The notes under the pieces were generated by a model, which was not told the DNA's origin, did no database searches, and saw only the letters and a list, made by a program, of their open reading frames with translations. Shown here in pieces: positions 40,001 through 52,000 of a stretch of DNA of 64,000 nucleotides. The position numbers were made by a program, and so were the translations under genes. Every line of letters begins with the position of its first letter. The first letter of the stretch is position 1. Source of the stretch: Haemonchus contortus (Eukaryota > Nematoda > Chromadorea > Rhabditida > Trichostrongylidae); contig LS997563.1 in assembly GCA_000469685.2 (NCBI GenBank), positions 260,869 through 324,868 on the forward strand, read 5' to 3'.

Positions 40001-43000
40001 GACTAAGTGTTATCACTCAATCAGTCTCAGTAGGTCACGCATCTCCTCTTTCGCACTGATTTCCGGCTTGATGCGGACTATTTCCCGTGCCTCCATGATT
40101 TTCCTTTCCTGTGGCCGTACCAAATATCGATGCAAAACCCTCACATCAGAAGAAGGAGCGCTTTCTTTCTCATGCCTGAGTGTACGGTGCCTGGAAAAAC
40201 TGCTGTGTGGATAGGCAGCAAGATTGGCCAGCGCTCTTCTGTTCATCCAGACGAATCTTCAGCGGGCTCGCGGTCTCCCCCACGTACTTTTTTCCACATC
40301 CCCCACATTGAATCAAATAGACGGTGCTCTGAAGTTCACAGATCTTCTCAGGATGCAGTATCGACACGACTGTTCGTGGCACCATTTTCGTAGAGTCGAG
40401 ACGATGTTAGGAGATCCTTCAGTGTAGGGGGAGGTCGGAAAACAAGTCGAATGGGAAGCTGAGAGTTCTTGACGACGCGGTTCATCTCACGTGCCATTTT
40501 GTCGTTGACAAAAGGCGCAATGAGGCTAACACCATCAGCCCTCCTGTGCGGGACCCACGTCTTTGTATTGCCCTCGAAGTATCCGTTGCTTTCAAGGATA
40601 CTTTCAATTTTGGCATCGACAACTGAATCCTTTCGCGTCGCAAGCTTCTCCTTCGTTTTCAAAAGATTTCGCACGACGTTTGCCTTCATATAAGCAGGAT
40701 GTGCTCTTCTAGAATGCAACAAGATGTTCGACGAGACACTTTTTCTATACCGTAGGTGTTCCTTGTGACCTTCACTTATTCGTGTCTTCGCATTGAGGAA
40801 TGGAAGGATCCATCCGTCCCCAGATCTCCCCTGGTGAAGGTTATGTTAGCATCGTGAGAGTTCAGTCTCTCCAATGTTTCCACAAGGTCTTCTTCCGTTG
40901 TTCCGATAATGAATATGTCATCAATACAACGTTTGTAGAACAAATTCCACTAGTTAGTGATGACTTTTCGATGTGATCCAAGAAGATGACTGCTAACACA
41001 GGTGCTACGCGGTTACCCATGGCAAAGTCTCGTTTTTGCTTGTAGAACATATTGTCGAAGCAAAAGTTGTTGCATTCCAGTGCTGCTTCGATGAGATCCC
41101 TAAGTTCGCTGAGGGAAAATCCCATCATCGTGATATGGTCTTTGTTATCCTCGATGAGAGATAAGACAGCTTGCACTGCTCCGTCGTTATTCACGTTCGT
41201 GTATAAGGATACTACAGGGTGTCCCAAACTTATTGGCGCCAAAATTCAGGAATTTTTAAGGTAGAACTGATATATCAAATTCACATAACCTGTTACCAAT
41301 TAGCTGCATAAGAAGGTTCCCTTGCAATGTGCATGGCTACTGATGTGGAACCTACAATATCTTTCAGATGGAGGAGGCTCATTCAATGCCACTTGCAATC
41401 ATTGACACGCGAAAGGTGGAAGGGCATTATGAAATTCCTTGGGATTTTTGTAATAACCGTATAGGAGGCTATTTGGCGATACAGAAAAAAGCCTGAATCA
41501 GAGACAGACCAGGAAAGGTAGAAAAGGCCAATGTTTCCAAGGATAGGACTATTAAAATGGTTCGTCTGCCAATCGGTCGGGATTCTGGGTGACCCATCAA
41601 AAGGAAGTCAACGGGCACGGCTTACAGGAGTTATCGCGATCGAAGAATGTCATGCAGGAGCTCCGCTGCCGCTTCTATCGTATGCATAAATTTTGCTTTA
41701 ATCCCGATCTCAACAGATACTGCCGGGCCAAAAATGCAGAAAGTTGAAAGTGATGACACGCAACCTTCGTCGTTTTCTCTGGTCAAGAAATTTTTTGAGT
41801 TAAAGCCATTCCTCAACAACCAAAACTTTGCGTTCTGGATAGAAATGCCTAGCGTGTAATATCTCACAAAATGGTTGCTACCAGAATAGTAAAATGATGT
41901 TTTCCGAGGATATCACTGGCGAGGGTAAGCCGCTCGTGGTTTCTTTGGTGCAGCCATGAAAATTGACTAAGACCAGTACTCAAACGGCGTACTGATAGAA
42001 CTAAATGAAACATTGATCCGACTACGTTTTCTGAACTATCTCGTAGTGTTTCCAGCGGGACGCTCCTCCAGCCCACAGAGCCAAGCATGCCCGCGAGTGG
42101 TGCCGACGACAGCTGCCCGACCTCATTGGTGAAGAGAGATGGTCACCCTATTTTCCAGAACTTGACTCACATGACCCCGCGACTGGTCCCTGGTCAGAAG
42201 AGGATCTGTCGAGTTTGCAGTCCCAGTCTGGAGTCCTAGAATGCAAAGGCTGAAGAATGGCTGGGAAGAAATGGAGTAGGGTACCTGCGTGCCACATGCG
42301 ATCAAGTCGAGAGCAAACTTTGACTTCTATCCGCGCTCATGGGGGATATTTTTAAAGGCGACGGTAGCATGTTGTAGCATATAGTGTTGGCTAACGTGCT
42401 TAGAAATTCTATCGTCTTTCGCAGCTGAGAAGTTTGAAATATATTGCTATAAATCGGCGCCAATAATTTTGGGATACCCTGTACATCAAAGCTCGCATAG
42501 AAGGCTCCCGTCGGTACTGGACACTGGCGAAGCGCCAAAATTAATTCTTTCACATTCACAATGTGTGCTCCCACGTAACGCAAAAGTGTCGAGAGCAAAC
42601 GAACTAAGAGCCAGCTTAATCCCTCTGCTGGTCCACCACAAGACGCGATAATCGGCCTCGTTTTGATCTCAGTCCATGGGAGGGTCATGGTGTTTGTGTT
42701 CGCCGGAATATTGTGCGTCTTCACCAAGTTGTAGAGCTTTGGCATTGTTGGGACCGTACCGTAGAGTCGTTTTGCCATTTCAGGACTTGTTCGTTTCTTC
42801 ACAATCGACATCACGTTCTTCACTCTCTTGCACACTGATTAAATTTCGAAAACGAAGGAGAAGCCTGGGACGCGAAAGGTTTCAGTTGTCGATGCCAAAA
42901 TTGAAAGAATCCTCGAAAACAACGGATATTTCGAGGCAATACGAGGACCTGAGTCCCGCACAGGACGGCTGATGATGTTAGCCTCATTGTGCCTTTTGTC

Positions 43001-46000
43001 AACGACAAAATGGCACGTGAGGTGAACCGCGTCGTCAAGAACACTCAGCTTCGCCTCAGGACAAGAGCGGCGTCCATTTTAATTTCGAGTTCTCCGCCGA
43101 CAGGTCCATTTCCCCTTCCCCCCCCCCCCCCATTTCCGGTTGGCTTGGTAAGATACGATGTGTTTTGTATTCTAACTGATAGTGACTGATTGTATGCAGC
43201 AATGAATTGTAAATAATTAAGGTCTGACGAAGGCATTATATGGCGGAAGCTCACCAATGAAAGTGAAGAGCAAAGAGCTTCGAAAAGTACACAAAAGACA
43301 ACAAGTTTAAATGAAGCTCACAGATAGCAGTATTTTGAAGTACAATAGAATACTTGCAAACCTGGTTAATAATATCTTAAACATAATTCTTTGCTCTATC
43401 TGTGTTTGTTATGACCAATGTTATACACCGTATGTGGATATTTATGATGGGCATGCAGTGGTGGGCATTGGGCAATTCAGATTTGAAGGCACGGTTCACG
43501 TTAAAAAAGGTTACTGAGTTCTTCTTTTAGGAATACTCAGGATCCACCATGGGTGGTAGAAGGGACCCTCGCTCCCACAATCTCCGCGCTTAGGGATAGT
43601 GGAAGCCCTGTTGCTGCCGTAACTGGCTTTAACGCCCCTCAATCGGTGTCACGTTAGACGAGTGTCGAGAAAATACAGATTCGTTGTAGAACCCACACAC
43701 AATCAGCTAATTGCCGAGTGATGAGGCAATGTTTCTCTCCCATTCTTTTTTCCTCGCTTATTCTTTCTGTTGCCGCGATCCCTTATTCAATTTCCTACTC
43801 CTGGAAGCTGAAAGAGGTTAGCTACTTTTGCTGTTACTGGGGTTTTTTTGTTTACTTATGCTTAAGTGAATGAATTTTTGCTTACCATAGTCTGTTATTC
43901 ATACCTGGACTCACAGGTACGCAGGGAGTCACATTGTATAGCTCGTCCAAACGCCCCACTATTCTTCATTTTTCTGTATCATTCTCGTCCACCCCCCTTT
44001 TTAACGGTTTTTCGAGGCATTTCTTCACTTTGGAAACACCGATTCACGCAGTTTCTTTACCTTCATCGCACTGTTTTCCACCTTCCCTTCCATTTCTCAT
44101 CATAATCTGGATTACCCTAAGTAATCGTGAACTGTGCCTTAAATAAGTAGCAACAAGATCGAGCAAATTCAAGATAGGGAGAGAGAGTTCAGGACCCAAT
44201 TCTACTTATGTCAATAAAAGAACTGTTAGGCCGTTCGAGAATTAATAACCCTTTTTGAACTTCTGTAAAATAACTTTTGTTCTGATTGAACAAAGCTTAA
44301 TCACTGATATAAACACAGTTTTGTTCGGTTGCCTTTCTTGCCATAATTTCATAAGTCGTCCAATGCAGAAGTCCCTGTTTTTCGGCCAACAAACTGGGCC
44401 TCATAAGATTTAATGTCTTCATCTTTGGTGAAGTTTTCCCCACTGAAGGATTCTTGCAGCGACCGAGATAAGTAGGATTCGGATGTTGAGGCAAAGGGAG
44501 CTCTTGGTCGTTCTGGTGCTGTTCCACAAATACATAGCAGAAAAATATCATGAATACTATACATCTTCAAGGTAAGAGATGAATCATAATTTGAGTGAAG
44601 CTGTGCTGTTAATTCAAACCACAATGGATTATTCAAAAAATAAGCTCTCGTGAAACTGTAACTCATATGGAAATTCAAGTTGAATTTGTGTTACGCTTTC
44701 TTTCTTTATACATCCAAGACGTCATGCTAGAAAATAAACATCAATTTTCTTGTGTTTACAGCTTTGATTGTTTTGAAGCTCAGGGATAGCTCGATGCTGT
44801 CATGGCTAAATAAGGAAGCCAGCGATAAATGAAAGAAGAACTCGCGGTTAGACGCTCTCGAGTTACAATATTACAATCTTCAAGGGGCACAACCACACGT
44901 TATGTCCAAAGTTCATGTCCTTTGTTATCTTTGACTGTTGAACAAACTCACTAGCTGATCGGAAGAAATTACTTAAAATGCTATCATTCCAGACACACCG
45001 ACGATTGTCTTCATCCAAATGTACATTGAAGGAATGTCCTCGTTCCGAGCACAAACTATGGTCAGTTCTTTCTTAATAAGCATTGTAAATAAAATGAAAA
45101 ATAGTTTTTCTATGTTTGATTACGGCATGCAAAGTCTACAATCAGACGCAAATATGCATAAACTCTTTGTATTCGCTAGTTCCACTTAGGAAGTTGATTG
45201 CTCGATGGAGTACATGCATACATGGAATAATGGTTTGCAGATTGCACAATCGGATATGATGGAGAATTCTGACTACTCATTGAACCTCTAACAACGAGTC
45301 ACTGTCATACTAGAATTATAAAGGGTGTGGTACATGGCATTATACTGCACCTGTATGATAGCTTTGCTTCCACCGATCTCAACTCTTTCTTTTTTTTGAA
45401 AAAAAAAGCTGTGCTCGACCAATTCGAAACACTGCCCGTTCAAAAACAAATGAATCATCGTTCTTGATTGCAGAGTTTCTACAGGGGAAAGTCGCTTTCA
45501 TGCTCTAATTTTAGTGATTAGTAACTTACCTATTTTGTGGGTTAATGCATGATGCAGCAACAGTAATATAGCACATAGATGAGCAATCTGCTCTGCCAGC
45601 CGCAACATAGATTGGATCACCGTCACCTGTCGTCCCGCTGATCGTCAAGTTCCTCCAGCGGGCAGGCGCAAGTAACGTCTCCCTCACATATCACTCACAC
45701 TGACCATTTTTATAATTAATAAGTTGTGTCAAGATTACTGTAAGACTCGCTCACGCAATTTCTCATAATGCTCAACCTTTGTTAAGTCGTCCAGTTGCTC
45801 CTATTACATTTGCACCACTCTGAAAATGAGCTGATATAAGGAGGGCTTATTTTTTAAACTTTATTCCTAATAGTTCTTCGTCGATAACATACTACCCATC
45901 ACACGCATTTATGAAACAGTTCACGATAACAGTGGTTTCTGACATCTCCCACAGGATGAATTCGAGGCCCCCGCGTATACCCTATCTGGCACTATTAGGT

Positions 46001-49000
46001 CGGAAAACGGCCTAGTTAGGGAGTTATAAAATCTCAAAGATCGGCCCGTTTGTATTCTCGGATGAGTTTCACCGGCATTGTAGAGACCGTGCACCGATCA
46101 CAAGGTAACCCGGAAGTTCAAACAACTTGACATGACCCATAGCGACAATGAAAGACAGTTCTGTAGAGTTCTGGCTTGATGTAGTCAGCTCTTTGCGCAG
46201 TTGCAAGAACTAAAATTTCCTACCAATATCCCTTCCACGTTATTTACGTCATGTCAATCTCGTCCAACCTCTATTTTTCCTACTTTCAAAAAGCCATGTT
46301 TTTCTCGGAATCACCGAATCATTTCGCTTTCATCACTATCGATGAACTATTCCCAATCTGTACCTCCGCTACCTCAGAATTATCGTGAACTTTGCCTTTA
46401 ATGGTTCCATTTGCATACCTCAAGCGCTTTTCCATCTCCAAAAAGACTTTCAAAAATGCAGTATGAGTAAAAAAACAAAGAAAAGAATGCTTGAAAAGTC
46501 TTCTATCTGAGCATCGTTCGCCCGGACCCCACCACAACACTGCAAAGCATAACACTTCTACTGCTGTGCTCATGTTATGCTAGGTCTCGGTTGAGTACCT
46601 CCTACGAAGCACCAATACCAATTCGAACAACCTTACGTATTTTGGTATTTAGGACTTGAAAAGTGTCTTTTTACCTTTTGAGAGAAGCTTCATATTCCCT
46701 CGATTCCGTTTGGTTCTATAATAAGCTTAGGAGCTTCAGGAAAGCGCCCAGTGGTTTTCGCATCAGTCTCATATCCCAAGTCGAACCATCAGGTGTTTTT
46801 GAAAATCAAACCAGCATTCGACTTCCATTCAAGATCGTAGTGACGTTCTGATGAGACGAACCACTTCCAATTAATAAAAAAAACATGAAATTACAGATGT
46901 TTTTCGTTTTTCCTTTTATTGAAAACGTATGCGACCTATACAGTAAACAGCGGTGTCGGCCGGGATACCAATTAGTGCTTTTATCCTCTCTACGCTGGTA
47001 CCAATAAATTCGAGAGGGAACTAATACTGGTGATTTAGACGGAGCCTGAGCTTTAAAGGAGAGTCTTCATGGTGTGAGTGATTCGCTGCGTTAATCATGT
47101 CTATCAGTGTGGCTCGAACATTATATTAATATCTTGTTTTTCTAGCTTACAACAAGGGATTTGCTGGAAAGAAAAAAAAATTATTCAGACTAGACGATAC
47201 GGAGTGGAGGTGTAGAATCTCTCAGAAGAGGGAATAGAAAAATATGGCTGAATGAACGGAATAGGACGAGTAAAGCAAAGAGAATCTTTCTTGTTAGAAT
47301 CCTCAGCGTAATAAAATTCATCGATAATGTATCCATTTCCCAATATGGTGTCATCTAACAATTTGCCCTCACAGCGTAGCCAGAGTAGCTGAAACTTTGG
47401 AGTCTTTCAGGATTTTCAAGTGGACATTTACTTTCAAGAGAAATGGTTAGACCTACGACTGACTCACAATGGCACAAAACGAATCCTACTGAAGGTAAAA
47501 ATTCATCCGTAGCTGGATTACAATCAGGCTTTTGATTGACGACAACATCGCTATTGTTTTCCCTACATTGACTGAGAATCACACAAATCTGTATGCAATA
47601 CCGGTGACTCCTTCACTTTACCTACTGTTTTTTTATCAAATTTCATTGTTTGCTTCTTTGCTCGCTTTGTGATTTATTCACTATACGTCTTCGTGGAATT
47701 CCTCCCGCTTCCAGGGAGTGGCAGAGCAAAGTAGTATGGTCAACAAGTTATTATGGCAACAACCATTCCTTTTCGGATGCATTTTCTACACTTTTTTGCG
47801 GAATAAAGCACCGCAAAACTCACAATGTTTATGATCTTCAGGACCCAGTTCTGTTCAAACTGATCTGGCATCCGGACATCTATTTCGCTAATGCTCGTAC
47901 AGCCGCCTTTCACGATGTCACGCAACCCAATTTCCTTGTGTGGATCTATCCCAACGGTACAGTCTGGTATGACTGTCGGTGAGGAAAACTGAGAATCTCT
48001 CCTAATTCTTTCGAAATTGCATAGTGTAATATTAAATAGTGACTGCAATTATAACATATTTTACTCAACGTCGATAATTACAACGCTCTTCTTGGTTAGT
48101 CACTGCATACTTACCTCAGTAGCCGATAGAAGCCCTAGTCTCTAGCGCCCTTTTATTTGTCACAAGTGATGTGCTCTTGGAGGGAAGCTTGACTTCCGTA
48201 GACAGGTTTCGCGTTTGAATGAGTAAAGTTCATTTACCAGGGAAAATATGGCGAAGACAAAAAATCTTCCTTTTGAGTAAACACGCAAGCAGTGCACGTG
48301 AAAAGTGACATGAACTAAATCTGATTCCGTCCTCATTTCGATGCTCGTACCCGCATAGAGCGAGAAAGGAAGAGTTTTTTATACTCAACCTCAGGATACG
48401 TCTGAGCTGATAGTTCAGGTTTTAGTACGGGAACACAAGAAGTCAAACTTTAGTTCATGAAATCCCCACTTTCTTCGAGGCAAATAACTCCATCATTTTT
48501 TCTCCGATTCTGATCTGGATCCACCGTTATGCGGCTTTTCCGGTTGAGAATGGGGAGCATTAATATTCGAGGGGAGGACCGTGGCCTAGGTTCGAAGATT
48601 TGGAGTGCTGTTAACGGTCAGATTCTTCACGGTCGGGTTCTGACCGTGAAATAAAATAACATGAAATAAAAAAATGAAATAAATGCAACACGCGTAGATT
48701 TCTTACATATGCACTAATTCGTTTCACGTCAGCCTGCGGCTGGCGGACTATGAAAGCAGCCAGATTGTGGGTTCAAAAGGAGCAGCCTCCTACGAGAGCA
48801 GGAACGTTCACCAAATTCATTGGTACTGTAAAATAACTCGACGGAGTAACTATTAAACGTAATAAGTCAATGAAACTCGCTCCTCTTCTTTTTCTCCCTA
48901 GCGTCGATCCCGCGCCGTCGCAGGGTCCGCTCAATGAGATTCGCACTTTCCCTGTTTTACTTTTAAAGCAGCATTTTTGAGTTTTTGACTTCTTGATAAA

Positions 49001-52000
49001 AATAATTAAGCAAAGTGCCTCACAGGTAGTGTATACTTGGCTTAATCTGTAGCCAGAAGAAAATCTACGCACTCAAGACAAAGTATTCGAGTTGCTTCTT
49101 ATTTTCAGAATCTCACTAACAGTGCTTTGTATGCAGAACTTGGCACGTTATCCCTTGGACTCACAAAGCTGTGCTCTCCGTATTCTTAGTTGTAAGTTGC
49201 TATAGCGCTGTTGTCAAATTTTAGCGAACGAGAAGAGATATTTTCGAACCCGAACTCTAAAACCTTCTGAGGGGGATTCAAACGTTTTCAAGGACATCTC
49301 AATCCATTCACAGTCACCCATACCGGGACCTCGACCATACATACATACATATTATCTTCAAAACCATTTTGTCTTACCTTAATGTTGATGGGGCAGATGT
49401 TCATATGGAAGAGCATATCACAGCATTATTAACCCGGAATCCAGAAATAGGGCAGCCAAAAAGCGAACAACTTTTGGGGTAGATTGAGAAGAGCAGCTAG
49501 TCGTTATAGATATATAAGCTGCACGTTTAGATATAGTAGAAAACTTTATTTGCAGATGCTTATGACACTGATCAAATCGTTATCCGATGGAACGGAGAAC
49601 ATCCGGTCGAAGTGAATTCTGAAATCCGTATGCCGGATATGCGACTACGAGCTATAGAACACATGATACGGAACGACACTTACGCAACAGGTCTCAATAG
49701 ATTCAGTGGTGATGTCGTCAGCTTAACCATACTCCTGAGCGGTCGCTTTGTGCATTTTATATAAAGCATCCACCAGCGGCTAATGAGCGTATGTAAACTA
49801 CCCTTGAGGAAGCATTCAGAAGCGAATTCTGATTTGCTCTTCTTGAATAAATATGTCGCTTTTACAGATACGGTATGGTCAGAAACCATTCCTTTGGTTA
49901 ATTCGTACTCTTTAATTTTTTACTTCACTGTATTTTCTGGACAGCGTACTGTTTCTTCATTTCAGGAGTTTGGTCTTGCGCACTGGCGGAATTTCATGTT
50001 GACCGTGAAATTATGCACCATATTATCCAGGTAGGGAACCGTGACAAGTAAAGGCATTCCTCCACATTAAAACAAGTTAGGGAGATATAGAGGCACAACT
50101 GCCATAAATTCCTGCGCTGGGATATTAATTGGCAAATTTGCTATTATAGGAGTGAGGTGACAAGACCTTCGATGGATAAGACCCTCCTTTGATGTTGCTT
50201 GCACAAAGAGCTGCGAATGGGTTAAAGGTTGACTCAACTTATACCACGATGCGAAGTCAGTCCCATGGGTGAAAAACGATAAATCCATCCAATACCTTTC
50301 TTAATCACAGTCTCGATGCCATAATACACTGTATCTCCCTGTCTATCTATTAGGTCGCGAAGAAAGTTCTTGCGTTTTTTGACGCCCAATTTTCAAATGC
50401 TCGCCGCGGTGTTATTTGCTATAAGATTGTTTGCAAACTTTTACCATTTTGAAGGGCATTTCTTGCTCTATCCAAATATATAATTGGTTTTGTCCTGGAG
50501 TGATTCCTGGGGGTTTTTAGAAGGTCGAAATCAGTATGGACAAACGACAGATTCGCACGATTTATCTTTTCCAATTCAAATTAGGCAGGAGTGCGACGGA
50601 AACGGCCCGGGATATCAACGAGGCCCTTCGTCTAGGTACGACGATCAAAGTAGAGCACAGTTGTGTTCTAAAAAATTTCGTACAGGCAACGAGAGCCTGG
50701 AAGATGAAGAGCGTAGTGGGTCGGCCATTGACAACGAACAATTGAGAACGTTAGTGGAAGAGAATCCACGTACAACGCTGAAGGATATTGGCTCGAGACT
50801 GAATGCTTCCAGCAGGACGGTTGGCACCCACATGCAGAAGATCGGGGAGTCGAAGAAGCTTGATAAGTGGGTGCCGCATGAGTTGACTCAGCGCCAGAAA
50901 GACTGCCGCTTCGAGCTTGCCTCCGCCTTCCTTCTGCGCAACAGGAACGATCCATTTTCAGACCGTATATGACGTGTGATGAGAAATGGATTCTGTACGA
51001 CAACCGGCGATGATCAGACCAGTATCTGAACGAGGATCAAGCTCCACGACATTTTCCCAAGCCGAAGCAGCATGGAAAGAAGGTCATGGTGCTGTTCGGT
51101 GGTCTGCAGCCGGGCTGATACACCACAGATTCATGGATCCGGGTGAAACCGTAACAGCCGAAAAGTACTATCAAGAAATTAACGAAATGCATTGAAAACT
51201 CCAGCTCATGAGCCCGGCACTGGTGAATAGGAAGGCGCCAATTATACTCCACGACAACGCTCGGTCCCACTTCGCACAACTTACCCTGAGAAAACTGATG
51301 GAGCTAGGCTATGAAACTCTCCCGCATCCACGCTGTTCCCCAGACCTTGCTCCCACAGACTACCATTTCTTTAAACATCTCGACGGCTTTCTCAAGGAGA
51401 AATGCTTCAAAACCCAACGTGACGCTGTCGCGGCATTCGACGATTTCATCGCCTCTACAGAGATCTCCAGACTTTTATGCGAATGGGACAGACAAACTTT
51501 TTTCTCGTTGGCAAAAGAGTGTCGATAGTAATATTTGTTATTTTGATTGATGAAGTTTTGTTTCAGCCGACATATGTGTATTTGAAGTTTGAGGCGCAAA
51601 AAGGCAAGAACTTTCTTCACGACCTAATAATTGAAAGCTCTATGATTAGTACGGAGTAGGTTACTACATAGCCCTCGGTCAACTACGAATATACCGACAT
51701 TGCCATGTACGGCTATCTCTAAACCTCGGCATAGTGCAAACGTTGATTTTTTTTTTGCTTGAACTCGGACGAGGTTGATAAGAAAACAACTTTATTCCGG
51801 CTAACGTTTCGGCGCGGATCGCCTTCTTCAGAGCCTGGAACAATCGAAGCAAATCATGATTACCCGACCAAACCCATCAACCACCCTACAGGAATTCGAA
51901 ACCTCAGAGGTCATCATGCAATTGTAAGTTGGGTCACTCACCGTCGATCGGTCCGATCTCCGCGACCACCCAGAAACCAGTAAGCTCTCGGACTAGATGT

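Larger units (their letters stand above)
39540..43290 (-). mobile_element. Penelope-like element 1, composite with inverted tails
   Basis: The minus-strand body runs from about 42835 down to about 39540, interrupted by a Tc1/mariner at 41215-42481. In order: RT start ([35 protein letters not shown]), YASFDV[insertion][25 protein letters not shown], then GIY-YIG-like [21 protein letters not shown] second, deleted copy lies on the + strand (42836-43050, matching 40480-40690). Inverted tails (39540-40010 and 43050-43290) share GGTCTGACGAAGGC-like motifs. Frames are broken. Confidence 0.85.

Noticed and set aside
44863..45054. Minus-strand frame of 63 codons containing [19 protein letters not shown]
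   Set aside because: It is the opposite strand of channel exon 2 (44993-45060), which has splice signals and correct phase on the + strand.
47355..47582. Minus-strand frame of 75 codons with several Cys
   Set aside because: It overlaps channel exon 3 (47411-47494) on the other strand, whose [17 protein letters not shown] is a clear family motif.
47717..47732. Possible micro-exon reading EWQSK upstream of channel exon 4
   Set aside because: Once exon 3 was found at 47411-47494, it joined exon 4 in phase and supplied the conserved KWLDLRL motif, so no extra exon is needed.
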